Notes: generated from the letters alone by a model not told the origin. A stretch of DNA of 64,000 bases from Tatumella ptyseos (GCF_030552895.1 NZ_CP130649.1:2976001-3040000), one strand, 5' to 3'; shown: positions 30,941 to 40,383, counted from the first letter of the stretch. Numbers and translations: made by a program.

Positions 30941-32281
30941 ATGAAAATAAAAAATAAATTTTTCTTACGTTCACCTTCTTTCTTTGCGCTGTCTCTCGTT
31001 GCAGCCAGCTGCGCGAGCGCATTACCTGCTGCCCATGCAGCAGAACCTTTCAGTTACGACTCGGCGTGGATGCTGGGGGACTGGAATGGTACGCGTAGCC
31101 AATTAAAAGATGAAGGTGTCGATTTTCAGGTTAATTACACCATGGAAAGTGCGTCTAACTTAGCAGGCGGCTACCACTCATCAACGACCATGCGCTACTC
31201 TGACCAATGGGCTTTTGGCGTTGATTTAGATCTTGAGAAACTATTAGGATGGAACGATACCGAATTCCAAATGACCATCACTGATCGTAATGGCCGTAAC
31301 TTATCCGACGATGCTATCAGCCGTAATGGTACCCTTTCTTCCGTTCAAGAAGTCTATGGCCGTGGCCAAACGTGGCGTTTAACGCAATTCTGGTTGCGTA
31401 AGCATTTCTTTGACAACTTAGTGGATGTGAAAGCAGGTCGTGTCACCGTCGGTGAAGACTTTGATACCATCGACAGTAAGTTCCAAAACTTAGCCTTCGG
31501 GGGCGGTCAGGCAGGAAACTGGCGTGGTGATCACTGGTATAACTGGCCAGTCTCGCAATGGGGTGGACGTGTCGCGATCAATATTACGCCGGATGTCTTC
31601 TTCCAAGTCGGTTTCTATAACCAAACGCCTTACAACTACGACCGTGGCGATGGTTTCCGTTTCGAAGTGAGTCAAACCGAAGGGAACTTAGTCCCCGCCG
31701 AAGTCGTTTGGCACCCAACCTTCGGTCCGGATAACTTAAAAGGTAACTACCGTCTAGGCGGTTATTACTCCTCTGTACGTGACCAAGTTTATGGTTCATG
31801 GCGTAATGGCAACACCGATACTGCTCACGCTTACGGTGGCTATGTACTGGCTCAACAACAGCTCTTTGCCCAACCAGGCGGCAGCGATCGTGGCCTAACC
31901 TTAACGGCTCAAGCGGTAATGAACGACCATAAGACGGCGAAGATAGATAATTATCAATCGCTAACATTGGTATGGAAAGGCTTAGCTGACGCACGTCCAG
32001 AAGATGAAATTGGTATTGGTGCTTCTCGTATCCACGTCAATTCAAGCTATTCAACCATGCAACGCCGTGAAAACCGTTCTAACGGTGCTTATTACGATAG
32101 CAATCCAGCGTGGATCCCGATTCAGCATGGTTCTGAGTACGATTATGAAGTCTACTACAATATCCATGCCACTAACTGGCTACAAGTTCGTCCTAACCTG
32201 CAATACGTTGTTGCACCAGGTGCGGAAAGTGGCGTGAAAAATGCCTTAGTCGGTGGCATCAGTGCCAACTTAAGCTTCTAA
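30941..32281 (+). CDS. OprB-family carbohydrate porin
   Basis: Outer-membrane channel of the carbohydrate-selective OprB type. A Sec signal peptide ends near AHA-AEPF (residue about 33). The mature protein has the OprB opening WMLGDWNGTRSQLKDEGVDF, then LTQFWLRKHFFDNLVDVKAGR and GEDFDT, and a C-terminal aromatic end (SANLSF) typical of beta-barrels. Length is 446 residues. The ATG at 30941 is preferred over an upstream frame start because it opens the signal peptide. It has its own terminator and sits where E. coli has polA. Confidence 0.85.
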   Translation: MKIKNKFFLRSPSFFALSLVAASCASALPAAHAAEPFSYDSAWMLGDWNGTRSQLKDEGVDFQVNYTMESASNLAGGYHSSTTMRYSDQWAFGVDLDLEKLLGWNDTEFQMTITDRNGRNLSDDAISRNGTLSSVQEVYGRGQTWRLTQFWLRKHFFDNLVDVKAGRVTVGEDFDTIDSKFQNLAFGGGQAGNWRGDHWYNWPVSQWGGRVAINITPDVFFQVGFYNQTPYNYDRGDGFRFEVSQTEGNLVPAEVVWHPTFGPDNLKGNYRLGGYYSSVRDQVYGSWRNGNTDTAHAYGGYVLAQQQLFAQPGGSDRGLTLTAQAVMNDHKTAKIDNYQSLTLVWKGLADARPEDEIGIGASRIHVNSSYSTMQRRENRSNGAYYDSNPAWIPIQHGSEYDYEVYYNIHATNWLQVRPNLQYVVAPGAESGVKNALVGGISANLSF

Positions 32282-32287
32282 GACTGC

Positions 32288-32320
32288 TCTCCGTATTCAG
32301 TATTGGATACGGAGATTCTT
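32288..32320 (+). terminator. Terminator after the OprB-type porin
   Basis: TCTCCGTAT pairs with ATACGGAGA around a 10-base loop starting 7 bp after the porin stop, followed by a T-rich TTCTTCTCTT. Confidence 0.65.
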
Positions 32321-32375
32321 CTCTTGCCAGCCTCCCTATGTCGCGTTACCTTTTTTCGTCGACCAAGGAGGCTGC

Positions 32376-32972
32376 ATGTCTAATACCGCTCGTTCAATCA
32401 CCATTATCCGTGAACAAATTCTTTCCGATGATTGGTATTCCCTGAAAAAATATACGGTTGATTACCAACGAACAGATGGTAGCCACCAAGTATTCAGCCG
32501 TGAGGTTTATGATAAGGGGGATGGTGTCACAGTATTTCTCTACAACCGCGTTCAGCAATCCATTATTTTAACTCGCCAGTTCCGATTACCGTTGAAGATC
32601 CAAGGTGAGTCCGGCGTGCTGATCGAAACGCCAGCAGGATTACTAGAGGGAGAAGATCCGATCACTCGGATCCGCGCTGAAATAGAAGAAGAGACAGGTT
32701 ATAATATTCAACGGGTTACCAAAATTTTCGACGCCTGGATGAGTCCAGGAGCTGTGACTGAAAAGCTCCATTTTTTCACTGCCGAATATAGCCATCATGA
32801 CCGCATCAATTTAGGCGGCGGGGTAGTTGAGGAAGGCGAAGATATTGAAGTGCTTGAACTTCCTTTTCAACAAGCTGTGTTAATGATGCAGCGTGGTGAA
32901 ATTAATGATGCTAAAACGATTATGCTGTTGCAGTATGCAATCATTAATAAACTTTTCGCGGTAGATAAATAG
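32376..32972 (+). CDS. nudK: GDP-mannose pyrophosphatase (Nudix hydrolase)
   Basis: Hydrolyses GDP-mannose and similar nucleotide sugars to GMP and the sugar 1-phosphate. The Nudix box is seen as GLLEGEDP through EIEEETGY at about residues 88-109, and downstream YMSPG-type residues appear as WMSPGAVTEKLHFF. The second half (GGGVVEEGEDIEVLELPF, EINDAKTIMLL) matches E. coli NudK. Length is 198 residues. One usual Nudix-box Glu appears as Asp. An AAGGAGG ribosome-binding site precedes the ATG. Confidence 0.85.
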   Translation: MSNTARSITIIREQILSDDWYSLKKYTVDYQRTDGSHQVFSREVYDKGDGVTVFLYNRVQQSIILTRQFRLPLKIQGESGVLIETPAGLLEGEDPITRIRAEIEEETGYNIQRVTKIFDAWMSPGAVTEKLHFFTAEYSHHDRINLGGGVVEEGEDIEVLELPFQQAVLMMQRGEINDAKTIMLLQYAIINKLFAVDK

Positions 32973-33090
32973 AATAGCGGATTATCCATTATCCTTGGTT
33001 AGGTTTTCCATAACACCTTAGCTGAAAATAAAACATTGCCGACCTGTTAAATAAAGGTTAAGTTTTATTTTTTATTATGGAGAATAATAC

Positions 33091-33366
33091 GTGTTTAAAT
33101 CCTTATTAAACTTTGATCAAATGATCACCCCTAAAATAATTACCATCATTTATTGGTTAGGGATTATTGGTGTCGTACTTGGCGGGCTCGCGGCCATTAT
33201 TACCAGTTTATCCTTAGGTGGAAGCGTAATAGGGGGACTATTCTCCGGTCTCTGTACTATTATTTTTGGCGTAATTGGCGTACGTATTTCCTGTGAACTC
33301 ATTATCCTCTCTTTTAATATTTACGGAAAATTAAAAGAGATTGCTGAGAATACGGCTGTTAAATAA
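33091..33366 (+). CDS. DUF4282-type small membrane protein
   Basis: A 91-residue protein beginning with GTG, with GGAG upstream. Two hydrophobic segments, about residues 17-40 and 46-75, are separated by a short glycine-rich turn (SLGGSVIGG). The N-terminal FKSLLNFDQMITPKII and RISCELIILSFNIY resemble DUF4282 proteins, which are of unknown function. No operon partner is evident. Confidence 0.65.
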   Translation: MFKSLLNFDQMITPKIITIIYWLGIIGVVLGGLAAIITSLSLGGSVIGGLFSGLCTIIFGVIGVRISCELIILSFNIYGKLKEIAENTAVK

Positions 33367-33378
33367 CGCATTCATTTA

Positions 33379-33410
33379 CCGCTAACTTCAGTTACTTCAA
33401 GGGTTAGCGG
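33379..33410 (+). terminator. Hairpin after the DUF4282 gene
   Basis: CCGCTAAC pairs with GTTAGCGG around a 16-base loop starting 13 bp after the stop. There is no T-run, so function as a terminator is uncertain. Confidence 0.35.
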
Positions 33411-33513
33411 CTAATCACATTAATAGATATCCTTTGTCTTTTTTCATAGTTACCCTGCCGCGGTTAAATTGCTATAGATAGCAGTCTTTACTGTACGCAT
33501 AGCCGGAGTCCCA

Positions 33514-34458
33514 ATGAAAAAGATGTTCACCACAAGCCTTGTTGTCACCAGCTTATTATTAATACCGACCCTAGGCTTTGCCGAGCAATCCGTGGTAACG
33601 ATTGGTTATCAAAAAGCCAGCCTCTTCACTATTATCAAATCGCAACATACCCTCGAAAAAAAATTCGCCTCGCAAGGCATCACTGTTCGTTGGGTTGAAT
33701 TTCCAGCGGGTCCGCAACTTCTGGAAGGTTTAAATATTGGTAGCGTGGATATTGGCGCAACCGGCGATGCGCCACCTATATTCGCGCAAGCGGCGAAAGC
33801 CGATTTAGTCTATTTAGCTCACTCCGTCGCCAATCCCAAAAATGAAGCCATTGTGGTCCCCGCCAATTCGCCTATTCACAGTGTTGCGGATCTGAAAGGG
33901 AAGCGCGTTGCGCTAAATAAAGGGTCAGACGTAAACTATTTATTAGTCGCGGCATTACAACATGCCGGTCTGAGTTATAAAGATATTCAACCCGTCTATT
34001 TACCCCCTGCAGATGCGCGAGCGGCGTTTCAAAAAGGGGCTGTTGATGCGTGGGCTATTTGGGACCCCTACTATGCAGAAGTCAGCCAAGTCACCCATGC
34101 ACGAACGCTTACTACCGCCGAAGGCTTAGTCCCCCACTATTCTTTTTTCCTCTCTAGCCGTAAATTTGCCGAGGGGTCACCTAAGTTAGCACTCGAAGTA
34201 GTCAATACTTTGCAAGAGAGCGGTCAGTGGGCAAACAATCATAAAACTGAAACTGCACAGCTACTTTCTACCGCGACAGGGCTGAGTATTGATTACTGGC
34301 ATACCACACTGGCCCGCCTAGACTATACGACTGAACGTATGACACCCGAAGTCTTCGCCCAGCAACAAACACTTGCTGATGCATTCAGTAAAATTCATCT
34401 CATTCCCGGTCAAGTCCAAGTCAACCGAGCAACCTGGTCTCAAGATGCCAGCCATTAA
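33514..34458 (+). CDS. ssuA: Alkanesulfonate-binding periplasmic protein
   Basis: Captures aliphatic sulfonates for the SsuBC importer during sulfur limitation. A Sec signal ends at GFA-EQS. The mature protein has the family segments IGYQKAS, VEFPAGPQLLEGLNIGSVDIGATGDAPPIFAQAA, LKGKRVALNKGSDVNYLLV and WAIWDPYYAE. Length is 314 residues. In E. coli ssuA is in ssuEADCB; here it is separate and convergent with ssuCBD, sharing a terminator. Confidence 0.9.
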   Translation: MKKMFTTSLVVTSLLLIPTLGFAEQSVVTIGYQKASLFTIIKSQHTLEKKFASQGITVRWVEFPAGPQLLEGLNIGSVDIGATGDAPPIFAQAAKADLVYLAHSVANPKNEAIVVPANSPIHSVADLKGKRVALNKGSDVNYLLVAALQHAGLSYKDIQPVYLPPADARAAFQKGAVDAWAIWDPYYAEVSQVTHARTLTTAEGLVPHYSFFLSSRKFAEGSPKLALEVVNTLQESGQWANNHKTETAQLLSTATGLSIDYWHTTLARLDYTTERMTPEVFAQQQTLADAFSKIHLIPGQVQVNRATWSQDASH

Positions 34459-34468
34459 CGTGTGACGA

Positions 34469-34510
34469 AAAAAACGCCGCTCAAGCCAAATAAGCTGAGC
34501 GGCGTTTTTT
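34469..34510. terminator. Bidirectional terminator between ssuA and ssuD
   Basis: A perfect 15-bp stem (34469-34483 and 34496-34510) whose ends are A6 and T6 runs, so it can terminate transcription from both sides. Confidence 0.93.
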
Positions 34511-34525
34511 ATGGGACTTTATGGT

Positions 34526-35674
34526 TTAACTCGCGCTGACTTGTCGCGGTAGCTCCGTGTTGCCAATGGTTTCCCCATGAGGTCCATGCCGTACTGCGGC
34601 CTCACCTTTGCTAAAGAGAGGCATTACCCGCTCAGCAAATGACCACGCTTCTTCAAGGTGGGGATAGCCAGACAGAATAAATTTATTAATACCTATCGCT
34701 TGGTACTCGCGGATTCTCGCAGCAACTTGCTGTGGATTCCCCACTAACGCGGTGCCTGCTCCGCCTCTAACTAAACCAATCCCTGCCCAAAGATTTGGAG
34801 AAATCTCTAAATTATCGCGAGATCCGCCGTGCAACTCGCGCATTCTTGCTTGGCCAGTTGAATCCATCCGCGAGAATATCGCTTGTGCGCGGGCAATGGT
34901 CTCTTCATCCAAGTGGGCAATAAGCTCTTCTGCCGCCTGCCAAGCTTGTTGTTCAGTATCTCGGACAATCACATGAAGACGAATACCGAATTCAACCTCT
35001 CGCCCGTTTTCAGCAGCTTTAGCACGAACCTTAGCCACCTTTTCCGCAACCTGCGCAGGGGGTTCTCCCCATGTTAGATAAGTATCAACATGCTCAGCCG
35101 CGACGTCGACCGCTGACTCAGAAGATCCGCCAAAATAAATGGGTGGGCCCTGATCTTGATGGCTAGGAAATAGGAGTTCAGCATTTTCAACGCGTAGTTG
35201 CTCACCATGATAACTGACTTTCTCACCGGCCAGTAAACGGCGGTAGACATGTAAAAATTCACGGGTCACTTGGTAACGCTGATCATGACTTAAGAAAATT
35301 CCATCACCCTTATTCTCTTCTGGGTCTCCTCCGGTCACGACATTAATTAATAAACGCCCTTGCGAGAGTCTATCCAAGGTACTGGTCATTCTTGCCGCGA
35401 GTGACGGCGGCTGAAGACCTGGGCGAACCGCCACCAAAAATTTTAATTTACGGGTAATAGGTGCTAGCGCCGCAGCCACTAACCAAGAGTCTTCACAACT
35501 TTTCCCTGTTGGAATTAATACTCCGCTATAGCCTAAATTATCAGCCGCCAGCGCGATTTGTTGTAAATAAGGGAGATCAACGGTACGTCCCCCTTCCTGA
35601 GTTCCAAGATAACGGCCATCACCATGAGTAGGTAAAAACCAGAAGAAATCGGGAGCTTGATTTAGATGAGTCAT
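34526..35674 (-). CDS. ssuD: FMNH2-dependent alkanesulfonate monooxygenase
   Basis: Luciferase-like flavin monooxygenase that releases sulfite from alkanesulfonates. The N terminus has [58 protein letters not shown] and [11 protein letters not shown] are diagnostic of SsuD. Length is 382 residues (E. coli 381). It is last in the ssuC-ssuB-ssuD run. No gene for its flavin reductase partner SsuE is in the window, so FMNH2 must come from elsewhere. Confidence 0.95.
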   Translation of the reverse strand: MTHLNQAPDFFWFLPTHGDGRYLGTQEGGRTVDLPYLQQIALAADNLGYSGVLIPTGKSCEDSWLVAAALAPITRKLKFLVAVRPGLQPPSLAARMTSTLDRLSQGRLLINVVTGGDPEENKGDGIFLSHDQRYQVTREFLHVYRRLLAGEKVSYHGEQLRVENAELLFPSHQDQGPPIYFGGSSESAVDVAAEHVDTYLTWGEPPAQVAEKVAKVRAKAAENGREVEFGIRLHVIVRDTEQQAWQAAEELIAHLDEETIARAQAIFSRMDSTGQARMRELHGGSRDNLEISPNLWAGIGLVRGGAGTALVGNPQQVAARIREYQAIGINKFILSGYPHLEEAWSFAERVMPLFSKGEAAVRHGPHGETIGNTELPRQVSAS

Positions 35675-35700
35675 TAATAATTACCTTAATCTGTTCTGAT

Positions 35701-36480
35701 TTATATTGCTTGGCGCGCTAGAGGAATACTTGGCTTTTCAGGCTCCATGATGGCCGCTAAAATTTGGCGTTCGAGCGTCGCGATATTCGCTTGAGTACTT
35801 GAACGTGGATAAGGCATCCCCACTTCCACGTCGAGCTTTACTTGCCCTTTATCGAGCATGACCACCCGTTGAGCTGTCGTCACCGCTTCACTGACATCGT
35901 GGGTCACCAGCACCACCGTAAATTTCCAGGTTTGCCATAACTCAATCAGTAGTTGCTGCATCTCTAAGCGCGTTAGGGCATCTAGCGCCCCCAAGGGCTC
36001 ATCGAGCAACAACAATCCAGGACGGTGGATGAGGGCCCTCGCGAGAGCGACTCGCTGCTTTTGACCACCGGACAGGGTCTCTGGCCACTGATTAGCCTTA
36101 TCTGCCAAGCCAACGGCAGCTAACACCGCTTTCGCCTCCTCACGCCATTGTCCTGATAAGCCTAATCCAACATTCTCAATGACCGTCTTCCAAGGTAATA
36201 ATCGAGGTTCTTGAAACATTAAACGAATCGCAGGGGCAGAGTTAACTAAAGGTTGATGATTAGCAGCAAGATCACCCTGAGTACTCTGTTCAAGGCCAGC
36301 GAGTAACCGGAGTAAGGTACTTTTCCCACAGCCGCTTCGTCCAACGACGGCAACGAACTGTCCGGCAGGAATCGTCAAATCTAAGCCATTCAATACCGGT
36401 TGCTGACTAAACGATTTACTGACAGCACTCAGTTGTAAGGCTAAGGCTTTGGTTGGTGTAATAAGACGAATATTTTTCAT
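35701..36480 (-). CDS. ssuB: Alkanesulfonate ABC transporter ATPase
   Basis: Energises sulfonate import. Walker A is [11 protein letters not shown], the Q-loop is FQEPRLLPW, the signature is [15 protein letters not shown], and Walker B is [11 protein letters not shown]; the H-loop is VTHDVSEA. Its ATG overlaps the ssuC stop (ATGA), showing translational coupling. It is 259 residues, and ssuD follows 26 bp downstream. Confidence 0.94.
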   Translation of the reverse strand: MKNIRLITPTKALALQLSAVSKSFSQQPVLNGLDLTIPAGQFVAVVGRSGCGKSTLLRLLAGLEQSTQGDLAANHQPLVNSAPAIRLMFQEPRLLPWKTVIENVGLGLSGQWREEAKAVLAAVGLADKANQWPETLSGGQKQRVALARALIHRPGLLLLDEPLGALDALTRLEMQQLLIELWQTWKFTVVLVTHDVSEAVTTAQRVVMLDKGQVKLDVEVGMPYPRSSTQANIATLERQILAAIMEPEKPSIPLARQAI

Positions 36481-37265
36481 ACTGGGATTTCCTCCTTACG
36501 CCATTGGATGTGCCAGCGTAATAAGCGCTTTTCTAATGCCACGGTCAGTAAATCGGAGAACTTGCCAAGCAAGGCATAGAGTAGGATGGCAAACACGACG
36601 ACATCGGTTTGTAAAAACTCACGGGCGTTCATCGCTAAATAGCCAATTCCTGCATTGGCTGAGATGGTTTCCGCTACGATTAACGTCAACCACATCAGTC
36701 CCAACGAAAATCTGACGCCTACCAGAATTGAGGGCATTGCACCAGGCAAGATAACCTGCCAGAACAAGGCTAGGCCACGTAATCCATAGCTACGTGACAT
36801 CTCAATTAACTGTTTATCGATATGCCGGATACCATGAGCAGTGTTGAGATAGAGTGGGAAAAAAGTGCCTAATGCTACGAGAAAAATTTTGGCGCGCTCA
36901 TCGATGCCAAACCATAAAATGACTAAAGGAATAAGAGCGAGATGCGGAATATTGCGAAGCATCTGTAACGTGCTATCGAGCAACAGTTCACCGATACGCG
37001 ATAATCCAGTAATTAATCCCAATATAAGCCCCGCCCCCGCACCGATAGCAAACCCAACGACTGCGCGCCAGGTACTGATCGATAGGTTACTCCACAATTC
37101 ACCGCTTTTTATTAAGGTCCAAGCAGCGGTCACAACATGGAAGGGAGCGGGTAAAACGCGGTCTGAAATCCAGCCACTGGCAGAACCTAATTGCCAACCA
37201 ATCAGTAATATTGTTGGTAATAGCCAAGGCAGTACGGTACGCGTGAGACGCGTCGGTTGTTTCAT
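36477..37265 (-). CDS. ssuC: Alkanesulfonate ABC transporter permease
   Basis: Inner-membrane permease with about six transmembrane segments and the cytoplasmic EAA loop region ([29 protein letters not shown]). It matches E. coli SsuC in [21 protein letters not shown] and [24 protein letters not shown]. The ATG at 37265 is chosen because a GGGAGTGG Shine-Dalgarno sits just before it; an upstream TTG in frame adds seven residues without support. It is first gene of the ssuCBD run; the 137-bp gap upstream should hold its promoter. Confidence 0.93.
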   Translation of the reverse strand: MKQPTRLTRTVLPWLLPTILLIGWQLGSASGWISDRVLPAPFHVVTAAWTLIKSGELWSNLSISTWRAVVGFAIGAGAGLILGLITGLSRIGELLLDSTLQMLRNIPHLALIPLVILWFGIDERAKIFLVALGTFFPLYLNTAHGIRHIDKQLIEMSRSYGLRGLALFWQVILPGAMPSILVGVRFSLGLMWLTLIVAETISANAGIGYLAMNAREFLQTDVVVFAILLYALLGKFSDLLTVALEKRLLRWHIQWRKEEIPV

Positions 37266-37386
37266 TTTCCACTCCCTTTCATACAAGCGATCACGAAGGC
37301 ATTACGCCTTCAACTGAAATCAGTTAACCGTAATTTAGGAGTGATGAAAAATAAGGATAATTGCTTATCTAAGTAGAAAATTAGCT

Positions 37387-37412
37387 TTAGCCAGCGCTGA
37401 GTGGCTGGCTAA
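37387..37412 (-). terminator. Terminator after the dienelactone hydrolase gene
   Basis: TTAGCCAGC pairs with GCTGGCTAA around an 8-base loop, 12 bp after the stop, with a short downstream A/T-rich tail on the minus strand. Confidence 0.5.
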
Positions 37413-37423
37413 GGAAAGACCTA

Positions 37424-38143
37424 TTAATTTACGCGTTTCAGTAATTCAAACATACTATTAAAGGCACGTTCGCTAACCTGTGGGTTAAATTCCGCGACCC
37501 CTGGGTTATTAGCCGTTTCGTCGGTAAAGGAGTGCACTGCATCGTGGTAACTCACCAGTTGCCAATCCACATTAACCGTCGTCATCTCGTTAATAAAAGC
37601 GGGCAATTGTTCACGAGGGACCAAAGGATCCTTCGCACCATCAAGGACTAAAATAGCGGCTTTAATCTGCGTGGCATCGTAGGCACCACAGGTATCTAGG
37701 CCACCGTGGAAAGAGACAGCCGCTCGGATATCAGCACCGCTACGTGCTAACTCTAATGCACAGTGTCCGCCAAAGCAGAATCCGAAGGCAGAAATTTTCT
37801 GCGCATCGACTGCCGCGGTAGTCTGACTTTTCAGCGCCTCGATCGCGGCGTTCATCCGACCTACCTCTTCAGGCGTATTTTTTACTGCCATCATCGCCGC
37901 ACCGGCCTCATCAGCATTGGTAGGTCGAGACGATTCGCCATAAAGGTCGGCAAGTAACACAACGTACCCTTGCTCAGCCGCTTTTTTGGCGAGTTTGGCA
38001 GCATTATCAGTGACACCGAACCAGTTTGGCGCCATCACTAAACCAGGTAAGGGTTGAGTGGCCCCAGCTGGAAAAACTAATGTCCCTGCTAAAGCAGTTT
38101 CTCCCGCTTGATAGCGAATGGTTTGCGTAGTAATTTGACTCAT
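37424..38143 (-). CDS. Dienelactone hydrolase-family protein
   Basis: Alpha/beta hydrolase with a cysteine nucleophile. The nucleophile elbow is GFCFGGHC with C123, the acid is likely the Asp in LVLDGAKDPLV, and the His lies in SYHDAVHSFTD. NWFGVTDNA and the DLYGES segment are typical of the DLH family. It is 239 residues with no signal peptide, so cytoplasmic. Its true substrate is unknown; enterobacterial members are rarely tied to chlorocatechol breakdown. It is a single gene next to ssuC but transcribed separately. Confidence 0.82.
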   Translation of the reverse strand: MSQITTQTIRYQAGETALAGTLVFPAGATQPLPGLVMAPNWFGVTDNAAKLAKKAAEQGYVVLLADLYGESSRPTNADEAGAAMMAVKNTPEEVGRMNAAIEALKSQTTAAVDAQKISAFGFCFGGHCALELARSGADIRAAVSFHGGLDTCGAYDATQIKAAILVLDGAKDPLVPREQLPAFINEMTTVNVDWQLVSYHDAVHSFTDETANNPGVAEFNPQVSERAFNSMFELLKRVN

Positions 38144-38277
38144 AATTCCTCGATAGTTCTGATTAGTCTCGTCATGTAACTATAGCGAATATTCGCCACA
38201 ATTGACTATAACGAGCCTGTAAGTCGGTGTGTCGAAAGCGTCAAACATTCATGTATGGCGTGGGGGAATATAAAAAG

Positions 38278-38592
38278 GCTAGTTAAAGTAGTCTTGATCG
38301 ATCCCATGGTTTACTTTAGCCAATTTGGTAAAAGTACCGCCAAAAATTTCTTTACCGATTAGATCTTTTTTTCAAAGACTTGGTATTAAAAATTAAGTTT
38401 TCTACCCTTTGACTTTTGTACCGGATGTTAAGAAGGCTGGAGTCTTGGCTTGAATATCAACGGAATGATTTTCTCGACTTTTGATCGGGCCAGACTCCAT
38501 ATTATCGCCATCAAGTTTAAATTGACCCATATTAGCGACATCAAGATAGGTCATTTCTACCGTTTATTAATCTTCTCGCGCCAACCCATTGC
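38278..38592 (-). pseudogene. Decayed coding remnant downstream of spvC
   Basis: The 449-bp gap between spvC and the hydrolase gene holds no intact gene but appears to have coded once. On the minus strand a 50-codon frame from ATG 38553 (beginning MTYLDVANMGQFKLDGDN) ends at a TAG. After stop codons and an A-rich slip, a second open stretch (GKEIFGGTFTKLAKVNHGID) continues in another frame to 38279. Both pieces have protein-like composition. I do not recognise the parent; it is not SpvD or SpvB. Decay is inferred from the broken frames. The remaining bases, 38144-38277, are probably the hydrolase promoter. Confidence 0.45.
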
Positions 38593-39318
38593 TTACTCAG
38601 TCATCAAACGATAAAACGGTTCCTCACGTAACGCCTGACTCTGTATTTCCCCCCCCTCACGCCCACTTCGCAGTTCATTACGATAACTGAGGTATTGCCA
38701 ATTTTCAGGTTGAACATCTGACTCAGGGCACCTCCCTGAAGTCATCCCATTTTCAGAAAGCATTACTTCCAGAAATTCTATAAATTGCCGAGTCTTGTGG
38801 AGAAACGACACACTGTACTGAGAATTTTCCTGATCTGGTTTGATATACAACGTGAACTGAGCACCTAAGCTCACTCGGGCTTGTGAATCGACTCTTTCCA
38901 TATCAGTCACTTTCCACTTATCGACCGGGCTGTCCTCTGAAAATAGCAATCCGGACAATACCTTAAAAGCTTGTGGTACATTATCTTTAAGCACACTGAT
39001 ATGAAATTTGTCACCGGCAAATTTTCCCTGAGATTGAGGCAATTCTCGACGAGCATGGACAAAAACGTCGTTACTATCGTTATTTAGCTGAAACCCTTGG
39101 CTCATTGTAAAGAATCCGCTCTGACGTACCGCGTAATAATCAGGCGCATTCAACATCTCTTTAAAGTGGCATGTCGGCATCTTCCGCATTTGGCTATTTA
39201 ATAAGTCGAGATTATTCTTCAGATGTTCGTAAGCAGAGGGTAATAATGCGCGGGTAGAATGAGGTTCAAGATTCAAAGGGGAAAGATTTAGTTGAAGATT
39301 GGGTCTATTAATTGGCAT
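38593..39318 (-). CDS. spvC: Phosphothreonine lyase effector SpvC
   Basis: Type III effector family (SpvC/OspF/HopAI1) that removes phosphate from MAPK phosphothreonine by beta-elimination, irreversibly inactivating ERK, p38 or plant MAPKs in the host cell. At 241 residues it is exactly the length of Salmonella SpvC and matches it over its whole length. All catalytic and phosphate-binding residues are in register: H106 (GDKFHISV), K136 (DKWKV), R148, Y158, R213 and R220. The N-terminal MAPK-docking motif (INRPNLQLNLSPLNL) is kept. AAGGA lies 8 nt before the ATG. No hrp box, secretion gene, spvR, spvA, spvB or spvD is nearby. Residues 15-30 vary most. Confidence 0.93.
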   Translation of the reverse strand: MPINRPNLQLNLSPLNLEPHSTRALLPSAYEHLKNNLDLLNSQMRKMPTCHFKEMLNAPDYYAVRQSGFFTMSQGFQLNNDSNDVFVHARRELPQSQGKFAGDKFHISVLKDNVPQAFKVLSGLLFSEDSPVDKWKVTDMERVDSQARVSLGAQFTLYIKPDQENSQYSVSFLHKTRQFIEFLEVMLSENGMTSGRCPESDVQPENWQYLSYRNELRSGREGGEIQSQALREEPFYRLMTE

Positions 39319-39516
39319 GGGAAAAGTCCTTTATGATAGGGATACCTTGCCATATATTCAGACATGAATTCTCGATATTCTTTCAGGAATCGGTTTTTTA
39401 TCCAGGAAATTTGAATAGGTTGCAGGCGAAAAAAGTGATCCTCTGGTCGTAAAGTGAGTAAAAGTTTACCTGCATAGCATCTGGTGAATAACACGACGAA
39501 AAGTGAGATTAAGGGT

Positions 39517-39541
39517 TACCCCCCTCGGGTAAAGGGGGGTA
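39517..39541 (-). terminator. Possible metQ-like gene terminator
   Basis: TACCCCCCT pairs with AGGGGGGTA immediately downstream of the lipoprotein stop. It lacks a T-run. Confidence 0.45.
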
Positions 39542-39550
39542 TGAGGCGCC

Positions 39551-40351
39551 CTACCAAGCGCGAATGACATCGCCGTGATAGACCTCGTTAGCTTTCGCCT
39601 CGACTTCTGGGGATTGGAAAGCTTGCTTTAACTGCTGCAGTTTCGTCTCATCTTTATCCCCTTCACGTACGACTAAGACATTTAGGTAAGGCGAGGCTTT
39701 CCCTTCCATAAATAATCCATCCCGTGCCGCCGATAAACCTGCTTGCGAAGCAAAGTTATTATTAATCACCGATAACCACACTTTCGGATCGTCTAAAGAG
39801 CGGGTAAGTTGCGGGGTATCGACCAATACGAATTTCAGATTTTTAGGGTTAGATTTAATATCTAACACCGTGGGTAATAAACCTTTACTTGGATCGACGG
39901 TGATTAAGCCTTGAGATTGCAGTAATAATAAACTGCGGCCTAAAGTCGTCGCTTCATTAGAAATCGTGACCGTCGCCCCATTTGGCAATTGTTCTATCTT
40001 CTTAATTTTAGAAGAGTAGGCAGCAATCGGAAAAATGAAGCTCTTTCCTAAGATAGCAAATTTATAGCCACGCTCTTTTGCTTGCATCTCAAGATAGGGA
40101 ACACTTTGGAAAGCGTTGGCATCAACATCTTTATTGGCTAAGGCTTCGTTCGGCTGAACATAATCATTAAAGCTCACGACCTCAACATTCAGTTGATACT
40201 TATCTTTGGCTACTTGTTTTACTGTATCCCAGACAGCTTGGTCAGGCCCAGAATTGATAGCGACTTTAACACTGTGCGCATCTTCCTGCTTACACCCTAC
40301 TAGGCTTACTGCACAGACGGCCAAAAGAGAAGAGACTAAAAATTTTTTCAC
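39551..40351 (-). CDS. MetQ/NlpA-family methionine-binding lipoprotein
   Basis: Periplasmic solute-binding lipoprotein. The lipobox is LVGC with C20 as the lipidated residue. The NlpA/MetQ fold is shown by VKVAINSGPDQAVWD, VQPNEALANKDVDANAFQSVPYLE, ISNEATTLGRSLLLLQSQGLI and NNNFASQAGLS. Length is 266 residues. No metN or metI lies beside it, so it may feed the MetNI transporter encoded elsewhere, like E. coli NlpA. A MetJ operator directly upstream supports a methionine-related ligand. Confidence 0.88.
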   Translation of the reverse strand: MKKFLVSSLLAVCAVSLVGCKQEDAHSVKVAINSGPDQAVWDTVKQVAKDKYQLNVEVVSFNDYVQPNEALANKDVDANAFQSVPYLEMQAKERGYKFAILGKSFIFPIAAYSSKIKKIEQLPNGATVTISNEATTLGRSLLLLQSQGLITVDPSKGLLPTVLDIKSNPKNLKFVLVDTPQLTRSLDDPKVWLSVINNNFASQAGLSAARDGLFMEGKASPYLNVLVVREGDKDETKLQQLKQAFQSPEVEAKANEVYHGDVIRAW

Positions 40352-40383
40352 CGTATCTACCTCGATATGTCTAATTTCGATTG

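Noticed and set aside
38278..38592. Reading the spvC-adjacent remnant as spvD or as a pectate-lyase fragment
   Set aside because: I compared the visible residues with what I recall of SpvD, SpvB and HrpW/PL3 sequences and found no convincing alignment.
39288..39494. 68-codon minus-strand frame running into the start of spvC
   Set aside because: It overlaps spvC in another frame, has no recognised homology, and occupies what should be the spvC promoter and leader.
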